The notes under the pieces were generated by a model. It was not told where the DNA came from, did no database searches, and saw only the letters and a list, made by a program, of their open reading frames with translations. From the NCBI GenBank assembly GCA_947502975.1, contig CANNBV010000001.1, positions 1 to 64,000 on the forward strand: a DNA stretch of 64,000 nt. Reading direction: 5' to 3'. This document shows positions 34,965 to 42,512 of the stretch, piece after piece. The first letter of the stretch is position 1. Each line of letters begins with the position of its first letter. A program made the translations under genes and the position numbers. Source of the stretch: an uncultured Flavobacteriaceae bacterium. GTDB lineage: Bacteria; Bacteroidota; Bacteroidia; Flavobacteriales; Flavobacteriaceae.

Positions 34965-35436
34965 ATTTAGTTAATTTATTTTTAATTCTGTGAACTCTTA
35001 CCCTTACTGCTTCATGGGTTATCCCTAAAACCTGAGCAATTTCTTTTTGGGGTAAGCCTTCTAATTCCAAGAGAATAATACTTTTATTATCTTTATTTAA
35101 CTTATCTATACAATGGTAAAGTTGCCTAAGCTTTTTTTCACTCTCATTAACAGACATATTACTTTCATCATAGATGTTTTTTATTTCTCCTGAAATTTTT
35201 AATTTCTTCTTCTTTCTCAGGCTTAGCAAACAGGTATTTACTGTAATTCTATAAATCCATGTAGAGATACTAGATTGTTTTCTAAACGTATTTATATTCT
35301 CCCATACTTTGATAAATACTTCTTGCGTAAGATCGTCAGATAAAGCATCATCTCCATTAGTATACCCCATGGTGAGTCGTTTCACCTTTGAGTAGTTTGC
35401 TTTGTACATTTCTTCAAACTTAAATTCTAAGTTCAT
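34942..35436 (-). CDS. ECF-type RNA polymerase sigma factor
   Basis: A 164-residue sigma-70 family protein with region 2 (ALSDDLTQEVFIKVWENI) and region 4 (LPQKEIAQVLGITHEAVRVRVHRIK). It follows an alpha/beta hydrolase by only 4 bp and overlaps a membrane protein downstream, so the three form an operon. The target promoters are unknown. Confidence 0.93.
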   Translation of the reverse strand: MNLEFKFEEMYKANYSKVKRLTMGYTNGDDALSDDLTQEVFIKVWENINTFRKQSSISTWIYRITVNTCLLSLRKKKKLKISGEIKNIYDESNMSVNESEKKLRQLYHCIDKLNKDNKSIILLELEGLPQKEIAQVLGITHEAVRVRVHRIKNKLTKCVKHDKF

Positions 35437-35440
35437 ATTA

Positions 35441-36286
35441 CTATTTTATTTCTTTGACTACAGCTTTTATGAACCATTCTGGTTGATCAAACATTACGAA
35501 ATGTGCTGCATCTTTAGCATATTGAATTGAATAATTACTAAGGTTTTTGTATTGAGTGGTATAAGTGTTTTTTACTGTTAACTCTCCATAGGGATGAGTT
35601 CCAGCTAAAATTGATACTGGTACTTCAATTTTGCTAATATCTTCCCTTAAATCTAGCTTTAATAAATCGGTATAGCCATAAACATAAGTTTCCTTGTCTG
35701 TTTTTAAAATCCAATCTTTGATTGTAGTTTGTTTCTCTTTGTTTAGAGTCATCTGAAAAGCCATTTGAGTTGCCATCTTTTCAAAATCTTCTCTACTCAT
35801 TTCTAATAATTGCTTATTGTATGGATTATCATATACAACATTCTCGCTTTTAAAATTTGGCATCATTAACGCTCCTACAGATGGTAAGGCATCAACAACA
35901 ATTATTTTTCTAAAGTTATTACTTTCAGTAGCTAACCATAAGCCTAATGCCCCTCCAAGACTATGACCTATTATAGTGGGGGTTATTAATTTATTATTTA
36001 AAATATAATTTGTTACCTCTTCTTTGATTTTTGGCAGCCAAGGTGTTTCAATAGCTGGTACATCTCCAAAACCTGCAAAAGTAAAGATGTGGCACTCGTT
36101 GGTTTTTGAAAGTTCTTCTACGGTATCATCCCAAACTTCTCCTGTACACGTAAAACCTGGAAATAGTAGTATGGGCGCTCCACTCCCAATCACCTTAACT
36201 TCAAAAGCCCGTTGTGCCTTTAAGTTAAAGGTTAAAAAAATAATGCCTATAAATAATACATTTTTAATTGTTTTCATGATATCCAT
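35441..36286 (-). CDS. Exported alpha/beta hydrolase
   Basis: A 281-residue protein with a signal peptide (ending NLKAQ). It has the alpha/beta hydrolase features oxyanion-loop PGFTCTGEVWDD, nucleophile elbow GHSLGGALG and a late catalytic His in DAAHFVMFDQP. It probably acts on an ester or amide in the periplasm. It is the first gene of an operon with an ECF sigma factor and a membrane protein, suggesting that it is part of a signal-sensing or self-regulating unit. The substrate is unknown. A second ATG at 36277 is also possible. Confidence 0.88.
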   Translation of the reverse strand: MDIMKTIKNVLFIGIIFLTFNLKAQRAFEVKVIGSGAPILLFPGFTCTGEVWDDTVEELSKTNECHIFTFAGFGDVPAIETPWLPKIKEEVTNYILNNKLITPTIIGHSLGGALGLWLATESNNFRKIIVVDALPSVGALMMPNFKSENVVYDNPYNKQLLEMSREDFEKMATQMAFQMTLNKEKQTTIKDWILKTDKETYVYGYTDLLKLDLREDISKIEVPVSILAGTHPYGELTVKNTYTTQYKNLSNYSIQYAKDAAHFVMFDQPEWFIKAVVKEIK

Positions 36287-36353
36287 TTTTAAATTGATTT
36301 TCCCTTTAGATTCAAAACAAAAAAAATGTTACATAAAAATTTCAAAAAATAAA

Positions 36354-36379
36354 AAAGCCTTACTTTTCAGCAAGGCTTT
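36354..36379 (-). terminator. Terminator of the ATP synthase operon
   Basis: Read on the minus strand, AAAGCCTT and AAGGCTTT pair around a loop and are followed by a T-rich run. It lies 22 bp after the atpG stop. Confidence 0.8.
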
Positions 36380-36401
36380 ACATTTATATTCAGACGTCTT
36401 T

Positions 36402-37262
36402 TTAGTTATTCAAAGCTTCTGCTCCACCAACAATTTCTAAGATTTCGTTAGTAATTGCTGCTTGTCTTGCTTTGTTATAAGTTAATTTCAACTGATCTCT
36501 TAACTCAGTTGCGTTATCTGTTGCTTTGTGCATTGCTGTCATACGCGCACCATGTTCAGAAGCAAAAGAATCTCTCAAGCCTTTGAATAATTGTGTTTTT
36601 AAAGACTTTGGAATTAATTGCTCTACAATCTGTACTTTTCCTGGTTCAAAAATATAATCAGATGTTACATTTGCCTCTCCTTCAACAGGAACAATTGGTA
36701 AAAATTGTTCTGTCATTACAATTTGGGTTGCTGCGTTTTTGAATTTGTTATAAACAATTTCAATTTTATCAAACTCACCTTCAACAAATCTATCCATCAA
36801 ATCTTGAGCAATAGCTGCAACATTTTCAAACGTTAAATCATCAAAAACTTCACTATGATTCGCAATAACTTTACTCGTTTTCTTAAAAGCGTCGTTAGCT
36901 TTCTTACCTATTGCAACATAAGATACTTCTTGATTTGCATAAGTTTCTGAAGTTAATCTGTTAACTTCTTTAATAATGTTTGAGTTAAAAGCACCTGCCA
37001 AACCTCTATTTGAAGTAATTGCAACGATAAGCACTTTATTAACTTCGCGTTGTGCAGAAAATTTACTTCCAGAATCAGCATCTAAAGTTGCACTTAAACT
37101 CTGTAAAAGTTCAGTTAACTTATCTGCATAAGGGCGCATTGCTGTAATAGCATCCTGTGCCTTCTTTAACTTTGCGGCCGATACCATTTTCATGGCACTG
37201 GTAATCTGCATCGTTGAAGATACTGATGATATTCTGTTACGTATTTCTTTTAAGTTTGCCAT
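36402..37262 (-). CDS. atpG: ATP synthase F1 subunit gamma
   Basis: The 286-residue central-stalk subunit. It has the N-terminal coiled coil KEIRNRISSVSSTMQITSAMKMVSAAKLK and the C-terminal helix ATELRDQLKLTYNKARQAAITNEILEIVGGAEAL, both characteristic. It is the last gene of the atp cluster and is separated from atpA by a 52-bp gap containing a family-4 repeat. Confidence 0.98.
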   Translation of the reverse strand: MANLKEIRNRISSVSSTMQITSAMKMVSAAKLKKAQDAITAMRPYADKLTELLQSLSATLDADSGSKFSAQREVNKVLIVAITSNRGLAGAFNSNIIKEVNRLTSETYANQEVSYVAIGKKANDAFKKTSKVIANHSEVFDDLTFENVAAIAQDLMDRFVEGEFDKIEIVYNKFKNAATQIVMTEQFLPIVPVEGEANVTSDYIFEPGKVQIVEQLIPKSLKTQLFKGLRDSFASEHGARMTAMHKATDNATELRDQLKLTYNKARQAAITNEILEIVGGAEALNN

Positions 37263-37277
37263 TCTTTAATTTATAAA

Positions 37278-37304
37278 GACTCTTCGACTTCGCTCAGAGT
37301 GACA
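37278..37304. repeat. Family-4 short hairpin repeat, copy 2, between atpA and atpG
   Basis: GACTCTTCGACTTCGCTCAG followed by AGTGACA forms a short hairpin with ACTCT/AGAGT ends. The loop matches the repeat at 32799-32829, but the stem differs with compensation. Confidence 0.6.
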
Positions 37305-37314
37305 TTAGTTAACC

Positions 37315-38889
37315 TTAATATTTACCTGATAAATCCTTAGCTACAGCAGTTAATGTATCTGTAACTTCATCAGTTAATTTCCCAGACTTTAAAGTGTCTA
37401 AAACATCTCTATGTTTTGCATTTAAGAACTCAATGAAATCTCTTTCGAATTCTTTTACTCTATCAACAGGCACATCTTTTAAAAGGTTCTTAGAACCTGC
37501 GTAAATAATTGCAATTTGATTTTCAACAGTAAATGGATCGTTTTGAGCTTGCTTTAAGATCTCAACATTACGCTTACCTTTTTCAATTACATTTAATGTA
37601 ACAGCATCTAAATCTGAACCAAACTTAGCAAAGGCTTCCAATTCACGGAATTGTGCTTGATCTAGTTTTAATGTACCAGATACTTTCTTCATTGATTTAA
37701 TCTGTGCATTACCACCCACACGAGATACTGAGATACCTACGTTAATAGCTGGACGTACACCAGAGTTAAATAAATCACCATCTAAGAATATCTGTCCATC
37801 AGTAATCGAAATTACGTTAGTTGGAATATATGCTGATACGTCACCTGCTTGTGTTTCAATGATTGGTAGAGCTGTTAAAGAACCGCCACCTTTTACTAAT
37901 GGTTTTAATGAATCTGGTAAATCGTTCATGTCTTTAGCAATAGAATCATCGTTGATTACTTTTGCAGAACGCTCTAATAAACGCGAGTGTAAGTAGAAAA
38001 CGTCACCTGGATAAGCTTCACGTCCCGGTGGTCTTCTTAATAATAAAGATACCTCACGGTAAGCAACCGCTTGTTTAGATAAATCATCATAAATGATTAA
38101 TGCTGGACGACCGGTATCTCTAAAATACTCACCAATTGCAGCACCTGCCATAGGAGCATATACTTGCATTGGAGCAGGGTCAGATGCGTTTGCCGCTACG
38201 ATAGTAGTATAAGCTAAAGCACCTCTATCTTCTAATGTTTTTGCAATGTTTGCTACCGTAGATGCTTTTTGACCTACAGCCACATATATACAATATACAG
38301 GTTCACCTGCATCATAAAATTCTTTTTGATTTAAGATGGTATCAATACAAACTGTTGTTTTACCAGTTTGACGGTCACCAATTACCAACTCACGTTGCCC
38401 ACGACCTACAGGGATCATTGCATCAATAGACTTAATACCTGTTTGTAATGGCTCAGTTACTGGCTCACGGAAAATAACACCTGGGGCTTTACGCTCTAAT
38501 GGCATTTCGTAAGTATCTCCAGAAATTGGTCCTTTACCATCAATAGGGTTTCCTAAAGTATCAACTACACGACCAACAATACCTTCTCCAACATTAATAG
38601 AAGCGATACGCCCTGTACGTTTTACCGTAGAACCTTCTCTAACACCTATTGAAGCACCTAATAATACAATACCAACGTTATCTTCTTCAAGGTTAAGTAC
38701 AATTCCTTCTAATCCACCGTCAAATTCAACTAACTCACCATATTGCGCGTTAGATAATCCATAAGCACGAACAATACCATCACCTACAGTAAGTACCGTT
38801 CCTACTTCATTTAGCGAAGCTGAGGCTTCAAAACCTTTCAGTTGTTGTTTTAAGATTGCTGATACTTCAGCTGGTTTTACTTCTGCCAT
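37315..38889 (-). CDS. atpA: ATP synthase F1 subunit alpha
   Basis: A 524-residue regulatory/catalytic-ring subunit with the P-loop GDRQTGKT and the segment [14 protein letters not shown] typical of the alpha family. Length and start ([21 protein letters not shown]) are standard. It is 6 bp from atpH. Confidence 0.98.
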   Translation of the reverse strand: MAEVKPAEVSAILKQQLKGFEASASLNEVGTVLTVGDGIVRAYGLSNAQYGELVEFDGGLEGIVLNLEEDNVGIVLLGASIGVREGSTVKRTGRIASINVGEGIVGRVVDTLGNPIDGKGPISGDTYEMPLERKAPGVIFREPVTEPLQTGIKSIDAMIPVGRGQRELVIGDRQTGKTTVCIDTILNQKEFYDAGEPVYCIYVAVGQKASTVANIAKTLEDRGALAYTTIVAANASDPAPMQVYAPMAGAAIGEYFRDTGRPALIIYDDLSKQAVAYREVSLLLRRPPGREAYPGDVFYLHSRLLERSAKVINDDSIAKDMNDLPDSLKPLVKGGGSLTALPIIETQAGDVSAYIPTNVISITDGQIFLDGDLFNSGVRPAINVGISVSRVGGNAQIKSMKKVSGTLKLDQAQFRELEAFAKFGSDLDAVTLNVIEKGKRNVEILKQAQNDPFTVENQIAIIYAGSKNLLKDVPVDRVKEFERDFIEFLNAKHRDVLDTLKSGKLTDEVTDTLTAVAKDLSGKY

Positions 38890-38895
38890 CTTATT

Positions 38896-39432
38896 TTAAT
38901 TTAATGTAAATTCTCTTTTTAATTTGTTCAATTTGTTAGAAATACTAGCATCAAACTGCTTGTCTCCAACTCTTAAGATGAAACCACCAAGAATGCTTTC
39001 ATCAACAATACTTTCTAATTCTACAGTCTTATTAGTAAGCTGTTTAACTTTAGCTAAAACTTTATTTTCTAAGTCTTTTGTTAATGGAACTGCAGTAGTT
39101 ACTTGTGCGGTTTCTTTACCGTTATGCGCATCAAACAATACACTATACTTCTCAGCAACATCGTGTAAAATATCAATTCTTTTATTTGAAATTAAAAGAT
39201 CGAATAACCCGCTTGTTAATTTATTTAGCTTTGGGAATATGGCTAATAGTGATGCTTTTTTAACCTCTGTTTTTATCACAGAATTACTTAACACATTAGC
39301 CAATTCCCCATTGTTAGAGATAGTATTGGCAATGAGTTTCATATCATCGTTTACCTTATCTGCCTTTTTTTCAGAAAGCGCTAAACTTAATAGTGCTTTA
39401 GCATAGCGAATTGCTGCTCTTGTTCCTTCCAT
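38896..39432 (-). CDS. atpH: ATP synthase F1 subunit delta
   Basis: The 178-residue peripheral-stalk connector (OSCP-like). It begins GTRAAIRYAKALLSLA and ends ILGGFILRVGDKQFDASISNKL. Both ends match AtpH. It lies between atpF and atpA with gaps under 10 bp. Confidence 0.95.
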   Translation of the reverse strand: MEGTRAAIRYAKALLSLALSEKKADKVNDDMKLIANTISNNGELANVLSNSVIKTEVKKASLLAIFPKLNKLTSGLFDLLISNKRIDILHDVAEKYSVLFDAHNGKETAQVTTAVPLTKDLENKVLAKVKQLTNKTVELESIVDESILGGFILRVGDKQFDASISNKLNKLKREFTLN

Positions 39433-39441
39433 AACAATATA

Positions 39442-39942
39442 TTAGTTTAAAGTTGCATCGCCTAATAAAGACTCTACAAGCTTTTCTTGCTTTCCTTTAT
39501 TGGAAAGTTCTCCTTGAACTACTTTTTCTGCAATATCAATAGACAAATTAGCTACTTGGGATTTTAAATCGGCAATAGCTGCTTTTTTCTCACTCTCAAT
39601 ACTAGCTTGAGCTTGAGCAACTAATTTAGCCGCTTCCGCTTGTGCTTCTCCCTTGGCGTCTTCAATCATTTTGTTCTTCAAGTCTCTTGCCTCTTTTAGC
39701 ATTGCTTCGCGCTCTGCTCTAGCTTCTTTTAACAATTTGTTATTGTCTGCTTGAAGGTTTTCCATTTCTAATTTTGCTTTTTCAGCAGAATCTAATGCAT
39801 CTTTAATGCCTTCTTCTCGATCGTTTAATGCATTAAGAATTGGCTTCCATGCAAATTTCACCAAAAGGAAAATAAGTACAAGAAATAAAATAGTTTGCTT
39901 TACAAATAAATCAAGCGAAAAATTATCTAATAACTGATCCAT
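39442..39942 (-). CDS. atpF: ATP synthase F0 subunit b
   Basis: The 166-residue peripheral-stalk subunit, with one N-terminal TM helix (about 10-30, LFVKQTILFLVLIFLLVKFAW) and a long coiled coil (35-140). It is separated from atpE by 81 bp that contain a strong terminator-like hairpin. Confidence 0.96.
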   Translation of the reverse strand: MDQLLDNFSLDLFVKQTILFLVLIFLLVKFAWKPILNALNDREEGIKDALDSAEKAKLEMENLQADNNKLLKEARAEREAMLKEARDLKNKMIEDAKGEAQAEAAKLVAQAQASIESEKKAAIADLKSQVANLSIDIAEKVVQGELSNKGKQEKLVESLLGDATLN

Positions 39943-39972
39943 AATAACTTATAAGTTCTTTTTAACTGTTTT

Positions 39973-40014
39973 AAAAAAAACCATTTCCTGCAACCAACCG
40001 TTGCAGGAAATGGT
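39973..40014 (-). terminator. Strong hairpin plus T-run inside the atp operon, after atpE
   Basis: ACCATTTCCTGCAAC (39980-39994) and GTTGCAGGAAATGGT (40000-40014) form a perfect 15-bp stem with a five-base loop. On the transcribed (minus) strand it is followed by a run of eight T, the layout of an intrinsic terminator. Since atpF-H-A-G follow in the same direction, partial termination or transcript stabilisation is likelier than a true operon end. Confidence 0.8.
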
Positions 40015-40023
40015 GGTGTTCAT

Positions 40024-40254
<231 letters not shown>

Positions 40255-40286
40255 TTAAATATATATAGTTAAAAAATAAATTCAAT

Positions 40287-41405
40287 TTAATGATGCTCAG
40301 GCTCTTCTACCGCCATTCCGATAAATAAAGCTGAAAGCATTGTAAATATGTACGCTTGTAAAAATGCAACTAACACTTCTATAAGCGTAATAAATAATGA
40401 TAATACAAATGATAATAACGTCGAACCTACGGCTGTCATCTGCTCTTGCATTGTAATTCCGATAGCAATAAGACTCATTACTACAATGTGTCCTGCTGTA
40501 ATGTTTGCAAACAAACGTACCATTAATGAGAACGGTTTGATAATAAGGGTTCCCGCAAGTTCAATTATAGCTAATAGCGGACGCAAAAAATAAGGTACAC
40601 CTGGCATCCATAATTGATGACTCCAAAAATGACCGTTACTACTAAATAAATAAACAACTAAAGTAATTAGTGCTAATGCTGCGGTAACCGCAAGCTGCCC
40701 TGTTACGTTAAATCCAAATGGTGTTAATCCCATTAAGTTTAATATCCAAATAAAGAAAAATACTGTCATTAAATACCCTGTAAACTTTCTGTATTTAGGG
40801 CCAATGTTTGGTTTAGCAATTTCATCACGCACATATAATACAAGTGGTTCTAATACTCTACCAAAACCTGTTGGCACTTTTTTGGTTTTATATTGTTTTG
40901 CTAATCCTCCGAACCAAAGTAACATTAACAACCCTATTAATAGAATCCCAAAAACACTTTTTGTTATGGATAAATCAAATGGTGTTGATGCATTTACTGG
41001 ATGATGATGTTCATCAAAATTAACTTCAGTAGCTCCAGCATTCAATTCATAAATCTTTCCATGTAATTTCACGAACTTACTATCTCCTTTTTCTACAACC
41101 TCTTTTCCATTATCATCATGATGAAATGCAGAAGACATAAATGCAGACAATCCGTTCTCTCCCCAAAGAATTACAGGCAGCGGAAAACCAACATGATGTT
41201 CTTCGCCATCAGAAAAATAAGAAAACATATGGAAATCGTGGGAGTCTCTAACGTGATGTTGTATGTATTCGTTAATTTCTTCAGGTGTGTTTACAGGATC
41301 TCCGTGAGTGCTTTGACTTTCTTTTTTATCTCCTGTAGCAAATGCAGAAAGCGAGATAAATAGAATGAGACTTATAGATGTAATTGCTTTTGATAATACC
41401 TTCAT
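40287..41405 (-). CDS. atpB: ATP synthase F0 subunit a, with signal peptide and His-rich N-terminal extension
   Basis: The 372-residue subunit begins with a signal peptide (ending ALSAFAT-like, SLSAFATG), then a periplasmic stretch of about 115 residues rich in histidine and acidic residues (HHVRDSHDFHMF, EEHHVGFPLP, DEHHHPVN). The standard a-subunit membrane domain follows with the essential arginine region (ELAGTLIIKPFSLMVRLFANITAGH). The extension is known in Bacteroidota. Its histidines could bind metal or buffer protons. Confidence 0.96.
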   Translation of the reverse strand: MKVLSKAITSISLILFISLSAFATGDKKESQSTHGDPVNTPEEINEYIQHHVRDSHDFHMFSYFSDGEEHHVGFPLPVILWGENGLSAFMSSAFHHDDNGKEVVEKGDSKFVKLHGKIYELNAGATEVNFDEHHHPVNASTPFDLSITKSVFGILLIGLLMLLWFGGLAKQYKTKKVPTGFGRVLEPLVLYVRDEIAKPNIGPKYRKFTGYLMTVFFFIWILNLMGLTPFGFNVTGQLAVTAALALITLVVYLFSSNGHFWSHQLWMPGVPYFLRPLLAIIELAGTLIIKPFSLMVRLFANITAGHIVVMSLIAIGITMQEQMTAVGSTLLSFVLSLFITLIEVLVAFLQAYIFTMLSALFIGMAVEEPEHH

Positions 41406-41487
41406 CCTTTAAAATTCCTTTTTGGTCTGAATATCGAGCTCTAAAATTCGGCGCAAAGATAGGTATTATTTTTAGACTAAAAACACC

Positions 41488-41895
41488 TTATTTATCATTT
41501 TTTAAAGCGGGTTTATTATTTAATATCTTGCTAATTACAACTACTTCAAAAATTAAGAATAAAATTATGGGAATCAATAAGTTAAAGATTTCAATATTTG
41601 TGAAATCATCCGACTTAAATATAGGTTTATAAAATAATAAGAAGAAAAATATAACTTTTAAAACAACACTTCCAAGATACAAAAAGCCTATTTGATCTGC
41701 GTATTTCTCAGTCTTTGATAACACTATAGCAGTTACACATAGGAATACGGTAAATACCGTATTGAATATATACACTTGAATTAATGAAATAGGCGAATGG
41801 CTTGCTAAATTGGATAAACCAATGGTGTGCAGAAAATATACAACTAAGGAAACTAGAACGAAGAAAATAATTTTTAAACTTATTCTTTTTATCAT
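41488..41895 (-). CDS. Four-TM membrane protein (DUF6168-like) of the atp cluster
   Basis: The 135-residue protein has four predicted TM helices and no soluble domain. It lies between the AtpZ gene (4-bp ATGA overlap) and atpB, the place where atpI or an equivalent small membrane protein usually sits, so a role in F0 assembly or ion supply is plausible. The family is of unknown function. The DUF6168 assignment is from memory and tentative. Confidence 0.7.
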   Translation of the reverse strand: MIKRISLKIIFFVLVSLVVYFLHTIGLSNLASHSPISLIQVYIFNTVFTVFLCVTAIVLSKTEKYADQIGFLYLGSVVLKVIFFFLLFYKPIFKSDDFTNIEIFNLLIPIILFLIFEVVVISKILNNKPALKNDK

Positions 41896-42122
41896 TCTTT
41901 GTTCAATCTATTTACACGATAAATAACAAGAAACATTGAAGAAAATATTGCTACAAGAGTAATTGTTGTTTCTAAAAAAGTAGTTTCAAATTTTTCATCT
42001 AACCAAATACCGAGCCTATTGCCTAAGAAAATGGTAAGTCCCATTTGCAAACCAATTCCTGAGAAGGTAGCCCAATTATTAAGCTGTTTTTTCGGCTTCT
42101 GGTTTTTTTCTTGCTGGCTCAC
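41892..42122 (-). CDS. AtpZ/AtpI-family small membrane protein
   Basis: The 76 residues have a basic N-terminus (QEKNQKPKKQLNNW), then two TM helices (ATFSGIGLQMGLTIFLGNRLGIWLDEKF and the following strand) as in AtpZ/AtpI-type assembly factors or magnesium-linked proteins. It overlaps the bactofilin gene by 44 bp at its start and the next gene by 4 bp at its end, so the genes are tightly coupled. Confidence 0.85.
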   Translation of the reverse strand: MSQQEKNQKPKKQLNNWATFSGIGLQMGLTIFLGNRLGIWLDEKFETTFLETTITLVAIFSSMFLVIYRVNRLNKE

Positions 42123-42501
42123 CGTTGGTCATTGGTTTTACAGTGCCTTTCATAGCACATGTTACATTAAATGTTGCTCCTGGCTCAACAGCTAATTTGC
42201 CAACTACAACTTCACCCTCAATAAATGCAGAAGACTTTAAGGTTAAGGTTCCTGATAAAGATAGCTTTCCTGAAAACTTACCTTCAAAGTATGCGTCTGT
42301 ACCTTGAATAGTACCTTTAACAAAACCATCTTTGCCAACAAAAACCTTTCCTGCGGTTTTAATATTACCTTCTATAATACCATCAATCCTAAAATCGCCT
42401 TCACTATTAAAGTCTCCAACAATTTTGGTGCCTTGTGCAATACTGTTTTTGCCTGATGTATTATCCATATCGTGTTTATCTTTTTTATTATCTGAGAACA
42501 T
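42079..42501 (-). CDS. Bactofilin (polymer-forming cytoskeletal protein)
   Basis: A 140-residue protein with the right-handed beta-helix repeat of bactofilins in the middle (GDFRIDGIIEGNIKTAGKVFVGKDGFVKG). It self-assembles into filaments that organise the cell envelope. The flexible termini (KDKHDMDNTSGKN, ARKKPEAEKTA) are usual. It lies 11 bp after sprE, as in other gliding flavobacteria to my knowledge, so an envelope or motility link is plausible. Confidence 0.93.
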   Translation of the reverse strand: MFSDNKKDKHDMDNTSGKNSIAQGTKIVGDFNSEGDFRIDGIIEGNIKTAGKVFVGKDGFVKGTIQGTDAYFEGKFSGKLSLSGTLTLKSSAFIEGEVVVGKLAVEPGATFNVTCAMKGTVKPMTNGEPARKKPEAEKTA

Positions 42502-42512
42502 AACATTTGGGT

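Noticed and set aside
36024-36440. 138-codon plus-strand ORF
   Set aside because: It is antisense to the alpha/beta hydrolase and the operon terminator region, with no recognisable domain.
38924-39406. 160-codon plus-strand ORF opposite atpH
   Set aside because: It is an antisense shadow of a well-supported ATP synthase gene; its composition reflects the reverse complement of helical Lys/Leu-rich sequence.
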